This document shows positions 33,922 to 45,060 of a stretch of DNA of 64,000 bases, piece by piece. Position 1 is the stretch's first letter; each line of letters begins with the position of its first letter. The stretch comes from Prorocentrum cordatum (lineage: Eukaryota > Sar > Dinophyceae > Prorocentrales > Prorocentraceae), in the NCBI GenBank assembly GCA_963575745.1, contig CAUYUJ010014601.1:279171-343170 (forward strand), in the 5' to 3' direction. A model generated the notes under the pieces. It worked only from the letters and a program-made list of their open reading frames with translations. It made no database searches and was not told where the DNA came from. Both the position numbers and the translations under genes were made by a program.

Positions 33922-33958
33922 AAATCGAAAGGGTCGTTGAGAGAGTGGACCGTTGCAG

Positions 33959-35203
33959 GAGTTCGACGGCAAGGCGGTGCACATCGGGAACTTCAGGTCC
34001 CGCGTCGATGAGCAGGGCGACGAGGAGGAGTACGTCCAAATCTCATGCAAACAGCACGCATATGAGAACGGTGACCCATGCAACACTAAGATAAAGTACA
34101 GTTGCGTGGGCGGGGTCGTCTCGACATTCCGCGCAAAGCCTTGTCCAAGCAAACCATCCACGCAACAAGTTCGCAAAGACAAGCTACGAACAGCAAAAGC
34201 AATGGCTAAGAATCCTTTCCCTTTCGCTACGCAAAAAAGCCAACGAATCGCAGCCGGAACAACAGCTACAATGATCCCCAAAGCCACGCAAGTATACGAC
34301 ATACGGAGTGGAGACCGCGCTGCTTCGCACGGCGTGGGGGCGAAATCGCCCAGCGAATGGAAACACTTTATGGATGATTTACGGCCGCGGGGAGGAGATC
34401 AGCCGTGGCGCATTTCGTGCGACCCTTCAGAATCCAAGCCAGAAGCTAAGATAGTCACACTTCGGTGCGCATATTTGGCAGACTTGTTCAAAGAATTTCT
34501 AAATGGTCAACCAGCCGGATACAAGGTAAAGTTGTGTTGCGATGCAACCCATGACAAAGGAATACAGAAATACAAACTGATTTCGCTTGGCTGGCTTGGT
34601 GTTCATTATGTTGAGAACGAGTGGCGCGAAACATTTGTGCCAATTGCATTTGCGCTATCGCCCACAGAGAACGTCCCAGCTGTGTCAGCACTTGTTACAA
34701 CCGCCGTGAATACCATCAGGGAGTGGTGCCAGATCGACCTGGTGGAACGCACTGGTGCTGTCTACCTGGACGGCGGGCCCGCTTTGGCAAGTGTATTCGG
34801 CCAGCGGTTCCCGCAAGCTCTTTCTGTTCGGTGCGTGGAGCACGTGAAGAAGAACATGTTGCAAGCGCCTGCGACGAAAAAGTGGGATCATCAGAGTTAT
34901 GCTTGGGAGATCCGGGAGAACGTCCACCGCACATGCTTTCTGGACCCTTTGCTGTTCGACGCCGCGTGGCGAGGGATTCACGCAGATCTTCGATCTAAAG
35001 GCGAAGGCCGCTTCGTTGATTACATGGTGCAGGAACATTTTGACATCGTGAATGGGTTGCTGACTGCTCCATGGCAGTGCCATCTGTCGCGCTGTGACCC
35101 CTCCTTCTCTTCGTACTCCAACAATTGCATTGAATCCTTCTGGAAGGCAGTGGACGCTACAGCCAAAGACAAGCCGAAGAAGGCTGATGTATTGGAGGAC
35201 TGG
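33959..35203 (+). CDS. MULE-like transposase, main exon
   Basis: An uninterrupted 415-codon exon with normal, non-repetitive composition. It begins after CCGTTGCAG|G and ends at TGG|GTGTCAC. The N-terminal ~70 residues hold a Cys/His set (C30, H33, C41, C49, C62) that could bind zinc. A Mutator-type (MULE) DDE core follows. The first Asp is in KLCCDATHDKG (about residue 195), the second in VYLDGGPALASVFGQRFP (about 271) with RCVEHVKKN (C292, H295) just after, and the Glu is in NNCIESFWKAVD (about 392). These match the family's D-x-T, D...FP...C..H...KN and NN..ES blocks. All catalytic residues are present and no stop or frameshift was seen. The exon lies in a repeat-rich setting with CT-rich intron sequence after it. 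It could be an active element's transposase or a domesticated gene; terminal inverted repeats were not found. Confidence 0.8.
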
Positions 35204-36052
35204 GTGTCACGTCTGTTCCCCCTATTCCCTCTCGCTCTCTCTCTCTCTCGCGCCCCTCTCCTCCTCCCTCCACTTCCCCATCTTGCTCCTTTTTTCCATA
35301 TTCCTCTCCTGCCGCTCTTCTCCCTCCAATCCCCCTGGGGCTTTCCTGTTCTACATCGCCGCCCGTCCGCTCTGCTGTTTACACCAAAACACCAGTACGT
35401 GGTAGGTCTTTCTCTCTTTCCAGGCTGTATCTCTCTCACTCTTTCTCTGTCTGTCTATGTCTCAGCTCTCTCTGTCTCTGTCTCTGTCTCTCTGTATTTC
35501 TCTTTACGTATATACATTGAGGTTCCAATTGTTTTCATTGACGCGCAGAGTTCCCAGCACAACGGAACAGCATGGGTGTAGCCAGCGAGTGTATTCAAGA
35601 TGGTGCGTTTAAGAATTCCCACTGTCTCTCATTCATGTAAGATCTTGTTGAGGAGTTGTCGCGGCTCCTCACTCGCGCAAGATCCCGTTCAAGAAATCAA
35701 ATGATTGCCCACTCGCGCAGAATACACATCTCATGAAGTCGGAATATTGTCCGTGCATATAGGCAGCGGTAGCCACCGATAGGAATATCATAACAACATG
35801 GGAACTTCTTTTGGGCCACTCCGCAGGCAAGCAAACAACATGTGTGACAATACTCCCTTCGACATTTATGCATCCAACCACATATATGTACAGACATGCA
35901 TGCATGCATGCAAACACACACACATATACATATTCCTGTATCTCTGTCTTTTTTCCCTCTCCCATTCCCTTTCTCCCCCTGTCTTTGTCCCTCCGCCCCC
36001 TCTCTCTCTTTTTATCTCGCACTCGCTCTCCCCCAACCTGCGACCTGCCAAG
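35204..36052 (+). other. Probable intron of the MULE-like gene
   Basis: It starts GTGTCAC and ends CTGCCAAG before GAGATCAAG. It contains several CT/CTGT runs, TGCATGCATGCATGCA and ACACACAC repeats, and a pyrimidine-rich stretch before the acceptor. Splicing here joins two phase-0 exons. Confidence 0.6.
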
Positions 36053-36124
36053 GAGATCAAGTATCTGGAAAGGGCGGTCCAAACGTGGCATGATACCGAC
36101 CACTTCAAGGACGTGCGCGCTAAG
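36053..36124 (+). CDS. MULE-like gene, probable second exon
   Basis: It reads EIKYLERAVQTWHDTDHFKD then VRAK in the same phase as the preceding exon. It may end at AAG|GTGTCG, or run further: the frame stays open past 36300 through a Lys/Arg-rich stretch. It has no repeat character. Its role is probably the C-terminal continuation of the transposase. Confidence 0.5.
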
Positions 36125-36294
36125 GTGTCGAACGGGCGATCACCATCCAGACCAAGCCTGGCACTCCTGAAAGGCAAAGGAACCTTGGGTCCCAGGGGTT
36201 CGCCGGCCGACGACCCGCTGGGCAAAGAGAAACAGATACGCAGAATGGTGGCAGTGGGGATTATCCAACTGCCTGCGGCACAGCCCGTCCCCGC

Positions 36295-36480
36295 GTTGGT
36301 GGGGATACGTGGAGCGTCTGCAATTATTCAGGCCATCGTGGAGAGAGGGCGGAAGGGAGCAACGAGGAGGAGGGACGAAGAGGAGCGACGAGGAGAACGA
36401 GGAGTAGGAGCAGCACGGGGAAAAGGGAGAGGAGCGGGACGGGAAGGAGCGAGGAGGGAAATAGAGAATGAAATTATTTT
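36295..36480 (+). other. Arg/Glu-rich open stretch, uncertain
   Basis: Purine-rich sequence that can encode VGIRGASAIIQAIVERGRKG followed by Arg/Glu-rich residues. Its start resembles the recurrent VGIREAS motif. It may be intron. Confidence 0.25.
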
Positions 36481-36524
36481 GCTTCCAGGGATCCTCACCC
36501 AAACCTTCGGCGGGTGTCCTCCTC

Positions 36525-36600
36525 CTACTCCCTCCTCCTCCTACTCCTCCTCCTCCTCCTCCTCCTCCTTCCTCCTCCTGCCTCCTGCCTCCTCCTGCCC
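36525..36600. repeat. CCT array
   Basis: CTCCTCCTC repeats. Confidence 0.9.
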
Positions 36601-36711
36601 CCTGTCCCTCTGCCCTCCTTGCCCCGGAGCTCGAAAGCGGCTCCCGGGGCCTCAAATCTTCGAAAAATATCTAAAGACCGTAAGATGACGTAAAACCGAA
36701 AAAATCTACGC

Positions 36712-37028
36712 AGATCGACGACGGACGACGACGGACGACGACGGACGACGACGACGACGACGGACGACGGACGACGACGACGGACGACGGACGACGGACG
36801 ACGGACGACGGACGACGACGACGACGACGACGACGAACGACGACGACGACGGACGACGGACGACGACGACGGACGACCGACGACGACGACGACGACGACG
36901 ACCGACGACGGCGGACGACGGACGACGACGACGGACGACGACGACAGACGACGGACGACGGACGACGACGACGGACGACGGACGACGGACGACGGACGAC
37001 GGACGACGGACGACGGACGACGGACGAC

Positions 37029-37066
<38 letters not shown>

Positions 37067-37266
37067 ACGACGAACGACGACGGACGACGGACGACGGACG
37101 ACGACGACGGACGACCGACGATGACGACGACGACGACGACGACGACGACCGACGAAGGCGGACGACGGACGACGACAACGGACGACGACGACGACGACGG
37201 ACGACGGACGACGACGACGGACGACGACGACGACGACGGACGACGGACGACGGGCGACGGACGACG

Positions 37267-37319
<53 letters not shown>

Positions 37320-37375
37320 ACGACGGACGACGACGACGGACGACCGACGACGACGACGACGACGACGGCCGACGA
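36712..37375. repeat. ACG/GACGG trinucleotide array
   Basis: About 660 bases built of GACGAC and GACGGAC units (ACGACGGACGACGGACGACG). Minus-strand frames read Ser/Val/Arg-rich and plus-strand frames Asp/Thr/Arg-rich; none is a gene. It lies between probable exons, so it would be intronic. Confidence 0.95.
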
Positions 37376-37550
37376 CTGGGGCCTATCGGGCAGCCGAGGT
37401 CGGGCCCTGGCGCCCGCGTGTTATGCCATGGTGGGCGGGCGGGCCGGGATGCCTGTTCTTAAAATCTAACGACCCCAACCTGTGGGGTGGGGAAAAAGAA
37501 GAGGATGAGGAAAAGGAAGGAGAGGGAGACAAATAGAGGCCCCATGGCAG

Positions 37551-38400
37551 ACACCGCTGGCACGGTGGCGGATTGAAATGATGAGCGAAGGGCAGTTCTG
37601 TCTTGAAACTACAGATTCCTTTGGGAATAAAGTGTGGGTGTGCCCGAAATACCAGGGAGGCGACTACAACGAAGAGAAGTTCAAACGAATATTTGAAGCG
37701 TTATCCCCCACGGTGGCGCCCAGCACAAGAGACGAAGCCTGGCGCTACCTGAAGATGCGATTTGGCGATGGGCCAGACGATTTTGATGCCAAGCAAATAT
37801 TATATTATACTCGGCACTACACCTTGGTGACACTGTACGACGATGGCGAATTGGTGGACATGCACCAAGATTTCATCATCAGAGGTCAGACCGAACATAC
37901 CATCGCACTTCAACACCATCTGGAATATGAGGAACACCTTCCCGATGTGCGCCCGCGTGGCCGCAAGCGCGGGAAACCGTCTACAATTAAATCCTCAGAA
38001 AAGCATCGCCGGGGCGCCGGCCGAGGACATGGCCGCCGCCCGCGGGGCCAACCAGCCCTTGGATCCGCGGCGTCGCGGGCCGTGGCTCCCGCCGCTGCTG
38101 AACCAGTTCCGGTTGCTGCCAGGCCCACTAAGTTTCGTCGTCGCCTTCGCCCGCCCGTCTCGGATGGAGTGGAGGACGTCGACCCCGACCAGGGCGTGAA
38201 GTTGGAGAAGGAGAAGGACCTCGACGAAGAGACAGTTTTTGGAGATGATGACATTCGCGTCACAGTGGGCCACGAAGAAAGCGCTGGAGAACTGGTTGGC
38301 CCTCCCCTCCCGTTCTTTCAGATGTTCTTGCGCCGCGGCTCGACCGCCGACGTGGTGTACGACCGCGTGATACAAGAGCTCAGCCAGCAACGTGCGTTGG
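37551..38400 (+). CDS. Downstream exon: AT-hook-like and acidic region
   Basis: Open in phase 0 from a CCATGGCAG acceptor. It begins TPLARWRIEMMSEGQFCLE, then VWVCPKYQGGDYNEEKFKRI, and has an ordered-looking ~120-residue front (DEAWRYLKMRFGDGPDDF, YYTRHYTLVTLYDDGELVDM). A basic stretch with RGHGRRPRGQ resembles an AT-hook. Ala/Pro-rich and then acidic residues follow (VEDVDPDQGVKLEKEKDLDE). The open frame continues to a stop at 38427-38429, but the exon probably ends near 38390-38410 at a GT or GC donor. The domain family is not recognised. Position and phase suggest it belongs with the MULE-like exons, but a separate gene is possible. Confidence 0.55.
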
Positions 38401-38582
38401 CGATGACACTACGGCGCAAACAAACTTGACGCATCGATATTTGATACCTTCTCGTCGCCACGGCCGGGCAAAAGACATAATATAGGGCAACATGTCCAGA
38501 TGGGGAGGGCAGAGGAGGAAACGGAGGAGGAATAGGAAGGCATACAGAACACATCCTTTTGCTTTTCGTTTGCTTCCCCCAG

Positions 38583-39090
38583 GACTTCGACTACGTTTCA
38601 TCTCGCCCACGATCTTATTCCTTGTGATATCGTTGAGCGGGAAGCTGTTCTTCTTGATGATTGCGACCTGGAAGTGATATTTCGGGACCGCCTGGACATG
38701 CAGCCCGTGGCTGTGCGCCAGCCTATAGCGCAGCGCGTCTACGATGACCAATGCGAGGAAACCAGTGACTACGATGAGGACGACGAAGACGAAGAGTTGC
38801 ACGACGGATTTGAAGACGAAATAATCGAACTGTCGTCTGATGCAGATTTGGTGGAAGTTGTCATACAATCAGGTAAAGCCGTCCTTACCTCCATGCGCGT
38901 GGCTCGCGGGACGCCAGCAGAGGTGATCATCAGGGACGTGGCGCGAGTATTGGGTGTGCCAGTATATCAGACGCGCACTGCCCCGAGTTTCGTACTCGCG
39001 CATCTGGAGAAGGGCTACTTTTTCGTTCCAGGGATGAAAGTGACTGAGCATTTGCGTTTAGGCGTACAGGCTTGGAAGATTGGCGGCTGA
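38583..39090 (+). CDS. Probable last exon of the same gene
   Basis: It follows TGCTTCCCCCAG|G. It encodes TTFHLAHDLIPCDIVEREAV, LLDDCDLEVIFRDRLDMQPV, an acidic run (DYDEDDEDEELHDGFEDEII), and a compact C-terminal part (GTPAEVIIRDVARVLGVPVY then FVLAHLEKGYFFVPGMKVTE), ending in TGA at 39088-39090. Its codon content is non-repetitive. The C-terminal ~80 residues look like a small folded domain, which I do not recognise. Confidence 0.55.
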
Positions 39091-39246
39091 GCTGCAGCCG
39101 CCTCCTCCTCATTCTCCTCCCACTCATTCCCTCGCCTTCCCGCTTATCCTCCCTCCTCCCCCTGGCGTGTCTCCTTCCTCCACGGCCTCCTCCTCATCCT
39201 CGTCCTCTACCGCTCGACGCCCCATCCCCGCCCCACCCTTAGGACA

Positions 39247-39537
39247 GTGCAGGGTACCCCGCGCGTGACTTTAGAGTCGCCTACGTATTCCTGGCCAGCT
39301 GCCATGGCCAAACGTTTGCATTCTGGCTCCGCGAACGCAGAGGAAAAAACAAGCAAGGCTTGCAGAGGAGGGGTGATGAACAAACAAAGGCGACTGCGGA
39401 AAAGTGAGAAGAAAAAACGCAATCGACATGTGATGCGTGGTAGAATAACCGCGATGCGTTTGAATTTGGCGATGACGGTGGAACATGACGAAGAAACACC
39501 ATGGAAAAAGCGACGAGAAACAAGAGAGGCAACATGA
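39247..39537 (+). CDS. Small Lys/Arg-rich open frame, uncertain
   Basis: A 96-codon frame with basic, NLS-like stretches (KSEKKKRNRHVMRGR, WKKRRETREAT). It follows a pyrimidine-rich tract and could be an alternative 3' exon of the preceding gene or chance. Confidence 0.25.
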   Translation: MQGTPRVTLESPTYSWPAAMAKRLHSGSANAEEKTSKACRGGVMNKQRRLRKSEKKKRNRHVMRGRITAMRLNLAMTVEHDEETPWKKRRETREAT

Positions 39538-39739
39538 AGAGGAGGAGGAGGAAGAGCAGGAGGAGGAGAAAGAAAACGAAACTAAACGACCACTACTAAC
39601 CATAACCTCTTTCCAAGAGAGGCGGGAGTGCGCCAGCGCAAAGAGCGAAGGGAATCCTTACTGAGAACGTGGCTCTCGCAAGACCGGGCCGCGCTCTCAG
39701 GAGCATGTGGATGAACGAGTAAAACTAGAAGCTGTGGAA

Positions 39740-40700
39740 GCCAAAGACGACAAGGCCGACGAAGCCGGCGAGGCCGAAGAGGCCGACGAAACCGACGAGA
39801 CCGACGAAGCCGAAGAGGTCGACGAGGCCGACGAGGCCGACGAAGCCGACGAGGCCGAAGAGGCCGACGACGAGGACGACGAGATACGACGAGGACGGCG
39901 ACGACGACGACGACGACGAAGCCGACGAGGCCGACGACGAGGACGACGAGGACGACGAGAACGACGACGAGGATGACGAGGACGACGAGATACGACGAGG
40001 ACGGCGACGACGACGACGACGAAGCCGACGAGGCCGACGACGAGGACGACGAGGACGACGACGAGGATGACGAGAACGACGAAGACGACAAAGACGACGA
40101 GGACGAGAACGAAGACAAGGGGGGGGGAGGAGGAGAAAGAGGAGGAGAGGAGGAGGAGGAGGAGGAGGAGGAGGGGGAGGAGGAGCACGACGACGACGGC
40201 GGCGGCGGCGGCGACGGCGTCGGCAGCTGCGGCGAGGCCCTGGCAGGAGGCCCCGGGAGGAGGCCCCAGGCCCAGATCTCCCTGAAGGCATGGGAAGAGG
40301 CCCCGGGCCCAGACTTCCTCGGAGGCATGGGAGGAGGCCCCGGGCCGCGGATCTCTGGAGGAGCCTCGCGGCCCCCGGGAGGCCCGGTCTGTATGTTTTA
40401 TTTTGTGTTGATTTCGTGTCCACGCGCCTTCCGTTGCCGAACCCCCTCCCCCTTGTTACCGAAACCCTCCCCCCTGTTACCGAAACCCTCCCCCCCCTGT
40501 TACCGAAACCCTCCCCCCCCTGTTACCGAAACCCTCCCCCCTGTTACCGAAACCCTCCCCCCCGTTACCGAAACCCTCCCCCCCGTTACCAAAACCCTTG
40601 CCCAGGTTGCCGAAACCCTCTCCCCTGTTGCCGAAACCCTTCCCCAGGTTGCCGAAACCCTTCCCAGGTTACCGAAACCCTGCTCTGGTTACCGAAACCC
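39740..40700. repeat. GAC-rich block and GTTACCGAAACCC minisatellite (right arm of an inverted duplicate)
   Basis: GACGAGGCCGA and GACGACGAG repeats (39740-40115) and a GGA tract lead into GAGGCCCCGGGCC-type units, then CGAAATCAACACAAAA on the minus strand. About ten units of GTTACCGAAACCCTCCCCC follow. This is the reverse-complement counterpart of the 28.02-28.60 kb block. Confidence 0.8.
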
Positions 40701-40820
40701 GGGGTGCTCCCAACATGTTGCAATCGTTTTAACAATGAATTTACCAGCATTTTGCACGCGACGCAGAGCAAGCCCATTGTTCTATACTTGTCGCAGAGTG
40801 CACAGGCCCATTTGTTTTTT
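40701..40820 (-). pseudogene. LINE reverse-transcriptase fragment left of the insertion
   Basis: The minus strand reads CALCDKYRTMGLLCVACKML then LLKRLQHVGS, matching the DNYRPISLL region of the 19.7-kb copy. It stops at TTTGTT where the minisatellite element begins. Confidence 0.7.
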
Positions 40821-42835
40821 CCCAACCATCTTGTGGTGTTGGGTCCTCGTTTTGAAGAGACCGTGACCCGCGTTCCTTCCTCCTTCCTCCTCCTCCCCTT
40901 CCTCCTTCTTCCTCCTCCTCTCACACCCATTCTGGCACACCCCTCACACGTTTCGTGGTCCCATAAGGGAGCTCCACCGAAGGCCCCAATGGCTGCGCCC
41001 GCATGCGGTTCCACCCCCCATTTCGGCACACCCCTCACACGTTTCGTGGCCCCGTAAGGAGCTCCACTGAAGGCTCCGGTGGCTGCGCCCGCATGCGGTT
41101 CCACCCTTCATTCCGGCACACCCCTCACACGTTTCGTGGCCCCATAGGGAGCTCCACCGAAGGCCCCAATGGTTGCGCTCGCATGCGGTTCCACTCCCCA
41201 TTCTGGCACACCCCTCACACGTTTCGTGGCCCCATAAGGAGCTCCACCGAAAGCCTCAATGGTTGCAATCGCATGCAGATCCAGCCCCCATTCTGGCACA
41301 CCCCTCGCACGCTTCGTGGCCCCATAGGGAGCTCCACCGAAAGCTACAGTGGCTGCGCCCGCATGCGGTTCCCTTTCCCATTCTGGCACACCCCTAACAC
41401 GTTTCGTGGCCCCATAGGGAGCTCAACTGAAGGCCCCAATGGTTGTGCCCGCATGCGGTTCCAACCCCCATTCTGGCACACCCCTCACACGTTTCGTGGC
41501 CCCATAGGGAGCTCCACCGAAAGCCCAGTGGCTGCGCCCACATGGGGTTCCACCCTCTATTCTGGCACACCCCTCACACGCTTCGTGGCCCCATAGGGAG
41601 TTCCACCGAAAGCCCCCAGTGGTTGCGCCCGCATGCGGTTCCACCCTCCATTCTGGTACACTTCTTTCACGTTTCGCGGCCCCATATGGAGCTCCACCGA
41701 AAGTCCCAATGGCTGCGCTCGTATACGGTTCCACCCCCCATTGTGGCACACCCTTCACACGTTTCGTGGCCTCATAGGGAGCTCCACCGAAGGCCCCAGT
41801 GGCTGCGCTCGCATGCGGTTCCACTCCAATTCTCGCACACTCGTCACACGTTTCGTGGCCCCATCGGGAGCTCCACCGAAGGCCGCAGTGGTTGCGCTCG
41901 CATGCGGTTCCACTCCCTATTCTAGCACACCCCTCACACGTTTCGTGGCCCCATAAGGAGCTCCACCGAAGGCCCCAATGGCTGCGCCCGCATGCGGTTC
42001 CACCCTCCATTTCGGCACACCCCTCGCACGCCTCGTGGGTGGCTCCATGGGGAGCTCCACCGAACGCCCTAATAGCTGCGCTCGCATGTGGTCCCCCCCC
42101 TCATTTCGGCACACCCCTCACACGGTTCGTGGCCCCATAGAAAGCTCCACCGAAGGCCCCAGTGGCTGCGCTCGCATGCGGTTCGACTCATTTTTTTGTG
42201 CACGCCCTTCACACGTCTCGTGGCCCCATAAACGATTGCGCTCGCATGTAGTTCCACCCCGCATTTCGACACATTCTTCACACGCTTCGTGGCTCCATAG
42301 GGAGGCCCCAATGGTTGTGCCCGCATGCGGTTCCACACCCCATTCTAGCATCTAGCACACCCTTCGCAGGTTTCGTGGCCCCATAACGGGGCTCCACCAA
42401 AGGTCCCAATGGCATTGCCCGTTTGCGTCCGCCACCACCCAGCACAGCCTTTGTTCATTGCGCTTCACCCACCCAGAACAGCGTTTCGTAGCCTTATAAT
42501 GAACTCCACCAGAAGTCCCAGCAGCACCGCCCGCATGCGTCCGCCACAACTTTGCACAGCCCTTACTCCTTGCTTGCGTTTCACCCACCCAATACAGTGC
42601 TTCGTGGCCTTATAGGGAGCTCCACCGGAAATCTCAATGGCACCGCTCGCATGCGTCCGCCATCACGCAACACAACCTTTGCTGACCGTGTCTTGCCCAC
42701 CCAATACAGCGTTTCGTTGCTCCATAGGGAGCTCCACCGAAAGTTCTAACGGCACCGCCCGCTTGCGTCCGCCACCATCCAGCACAATTACGCCATTCAC
42801 AATTGCATATGGTTGGGTCCTTCGCCAGGCTAATT
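40821..42835. mobile_element. Minisatellite-bearing element, copy 3, inserted in a LINE
   Basis: It has the same left end (CCCAACCATCTTGTGGTGTT, GGGTCCTCGTTTTGAAGAGA) and right end (ATATGGTTGGGTCCTTCGCC, AGGCTAATTTT) as copies 1 and 2. The interior monomer here is ~90 bp (CACGTTTCGTGGCCCCATAG, GGAGCTCCACCGAAG, GCTGCGC, CGCATGCGGTTCCAC, ATTCTGGCACACCCCT). LINE sequence ends at 40820 and resumes at about 42836. The matching uninterrupted LINE at 19711-19740 runs straight through the junction. Possible target duplication is TTTT. Confidence 0.85.
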
Positions 42836-43430
42836 TTATAAAAAGTGCTGACCATTGAGCGCCGCCAATTTTGAGGAACAACTTTTTCTGACCAGTATGC
42901 ATTATATAAATCCGTAAACCGTTATAAATTTCCGGGTATTTGAGCCAATGTTTTCCAATATTATGTCGGGGCACCGTCCGTTCCAATAGCTTTGTTGTTT
43001 TTGCATTGCTCAAGAAACTCCTTAATCTTTTGCGCAATGAACGCATTTTCGTAATCGCTACCTCCACAAATTTCTCTTCTGTCAACCCTTTGACATTTCA
43101 TGAGGAATTTTTCATCGATGAATTGGGTATATTACAGACGCTATTGCCTCCTGGGGGTGAAACTGTATTTGTGCGCCTTTGGCATCGTCTATTCTCGCAG
43201 CTGGGGGCAAACCATTATTGCAAACAAAATTAGAAAATTTGAATTAACATGGTTGGATCCAGCATGGAAGGCATGGAGCGATCTTCGAAACACTCCAGAA
43301 ACAAAAAAAAAAAAAAAGAAAACAACAAAATATCCATGAGAGAGCGACTGGAGAACAGCGCGGCCAATTCATGAAGAAGGGTGGACAAAAAATAGCCCGC
43401 GCAGTGACGCACCCACGCGCATTTTAGAGA
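42836..43430 (-). pseudogene. LINE fragment right of the insertion, with deletion and inversion
   Basis: 42836-43090 resembles 19731-19920 of the other LINE copy (GAGCGCCGCCAA, GAGGAACA, TTCTGACCAG). 43140-43190 resembles 21160-21195 (GGTGAAACTGTATTTGTGCG), so about 1.2 kb in between is missing. 43290-43430 matches 21190-21350 in reverse orientation (GCCCGCGCAGTGACG, CAGCGCGGCCAATTCATGAA). This gives a LINE with an internal deletion and an inverted 5' part. Confidence 0.65.
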
Positions 43431-45060
43431 ATCGGCAGAGCATGTTGGTCCCCCAAACATAAAAATTTTTAAAATGAATAATGTAATTTTGAACCATTTT
43501 TGCAAGAAATTACAAGCTTAATTCTATGCATGAATTGATTGCCATGCCTTTCCAATAAATTACTTGGTAATTGTTTTTGTTTTGAAGTTTTGCTGGTTGG
43601 ATCCCCGTTGCGAAATCATTTCGTGTAGACCTTATGTCCATTCCAGCTGCGTCGTGCAACCGTCCCGCGTGTTCAGCATGTGCAAATATAATAAATCTAT
43701 TATTTGCGATCCAAACTTGAATTTTTTGGCCGCAATCGGTTGGAGATGGAGGGAAATTAAAATTAATTGCGTCGACACGTTCAATATTTTACATTACCGT
43801 AATTTCACGAAATTTGCATTATTAATGTAATCTCTGCTTAAGCAGGTCGGAAATCATTTTGACGTTTGCGAACTTTTTTATCAGCAAAAAAAATCTCCGG
43901 TTTTTTACAGTTTCGCGGCAATGTCGTTTGATCAAAGATTGGTAATTATCCGATTAAGGACTAGCTGCCGTAGTAGGGCTCTCCAAGAATCCGCGGAACG
44001 GGAGAATAATGACACTTCAGAAGTGGCGGCGCCAAATTTGGCACCATTACATTGCTTGGACTCAATAATGTATGCACGGCCGATGGTGTCAACAAACCAC
44101 CCGCTTAAATACAATACAATACAATTACATTCGGTAATATTATCAATATTCCAAGCACGGCGGGGGCGGGAAGAAAATTTGGAATTCGTGCGCCGTTATT
44201 ACAATACAACGGCTTTTGACGCAAAGATTATTTTACACACTTTTGCCGGCCTCGAACTAGCGCCCACCTCGAAGACTATTGTCCACGTCCCTCTTTGCTT
44301 TCTTTTCCTCTTCCTTTACCGTTACCTAGTGCTGCCTAACGTGTGGGTGGCGTATCTTGTTTCACCACGCCTTGGTTTTCCAAATGTTAGGCGATTTTTT
44401 ATTGCAGAAACAGACAAGTAGAAAATGTGATTTCACAACAAGGTGAAAACGAAAGCAAATTACGAAGTGTTGAACAAAATATGAGTTTTTACTATCCTAC
44501 CTCCCTTCCTCTTTCTCCTTGTTATCTTCTTACTTCTCCTCCCTGTCTGCCTTTCCTTCTGAAATTAATTTCTGTTCTTTTCGTTGTCCCGGCTCTTTAA
44601 ATTACAAACAGGCCCGTGCGTGGAATCGATGGTAGTTGATACCGTAATAATGAAATGGGTTCGTTCACGACAACAATTAATGGTCTAGCCGTGGCAAATT
44701 CTGGTCGATATGATAGATCGATCCATGTCCTTCAACGCGTGGCGCAAATTGCAAAAGATAAGGAACATGTAATTTTAATGCACTTGTATAACAACAGTAA
44801 TCGTCGGTACGGTCGCAGTCGTCGTCAATCATCAACATGTTTTCGTTCGGTTCCTTCGTTTACTTGTCTCCCGTAAAATCGGCTGCGAGATAAAAATGCA
44901 GGGCAAGATCGAAGAAACGGACCTGAGCTACAACCAAGATAAAAGTCGGGAAAGGGGCGCGTACCGTCGTTAAAATCGGTCCACGAAGAATCTCGCTTGT
45001 TTCTTGATCAGGGCCGGGACCGATGCCTGCAGAATCGATTGCAAGAAGTGGCGGCCACTT
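43431..45060. other. AT-richer island, no gene recognised
   Basis: Base composition falls to roughly 40-45% GC against GC-rich flanks. It contains a few longer open frames, including one annotated separately, but no domain or repeat that I recognise. Confidence 0.6.
43921..44421 (+). CDS. Hypothetical 166-codon frame in the AT-richer island
   Basis: An ATG-started frame ending in TAG, with mixed composition (no repeat bias) and a hydrophobic stretch in its last third (VPLCFLFLFLYRYLVLPNVW) that could be a membrane helix. No homologous family is recognised, and upstream context gives no expression signal. It may be chance in AT-richer DNA. Confidence 0.2.
   Translation: MSFDQRLVIIRLRTSCRSRALQESAERENNDTSEVAAPNLAPLHCLDSIMYARPMVSTNHPLKYNTIQLHSVILSIFQARRGREENLEFVRRYYNTTAFDAKIILHTFAGLELAPTSKTIVHVPLCFLFLFLYRYLVLPNVWVAYLVSPRLGFPNVRRFFIAETDK

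Noticed and set aside
36525-37462. Ser/Val/Arg and Asp/Thr/Arg frames at 36.5-37.5 kb as exons
   Set aside because: They are pure ACG/GAC repeat translations. The array lies between better exon candidates and is probably intronic.
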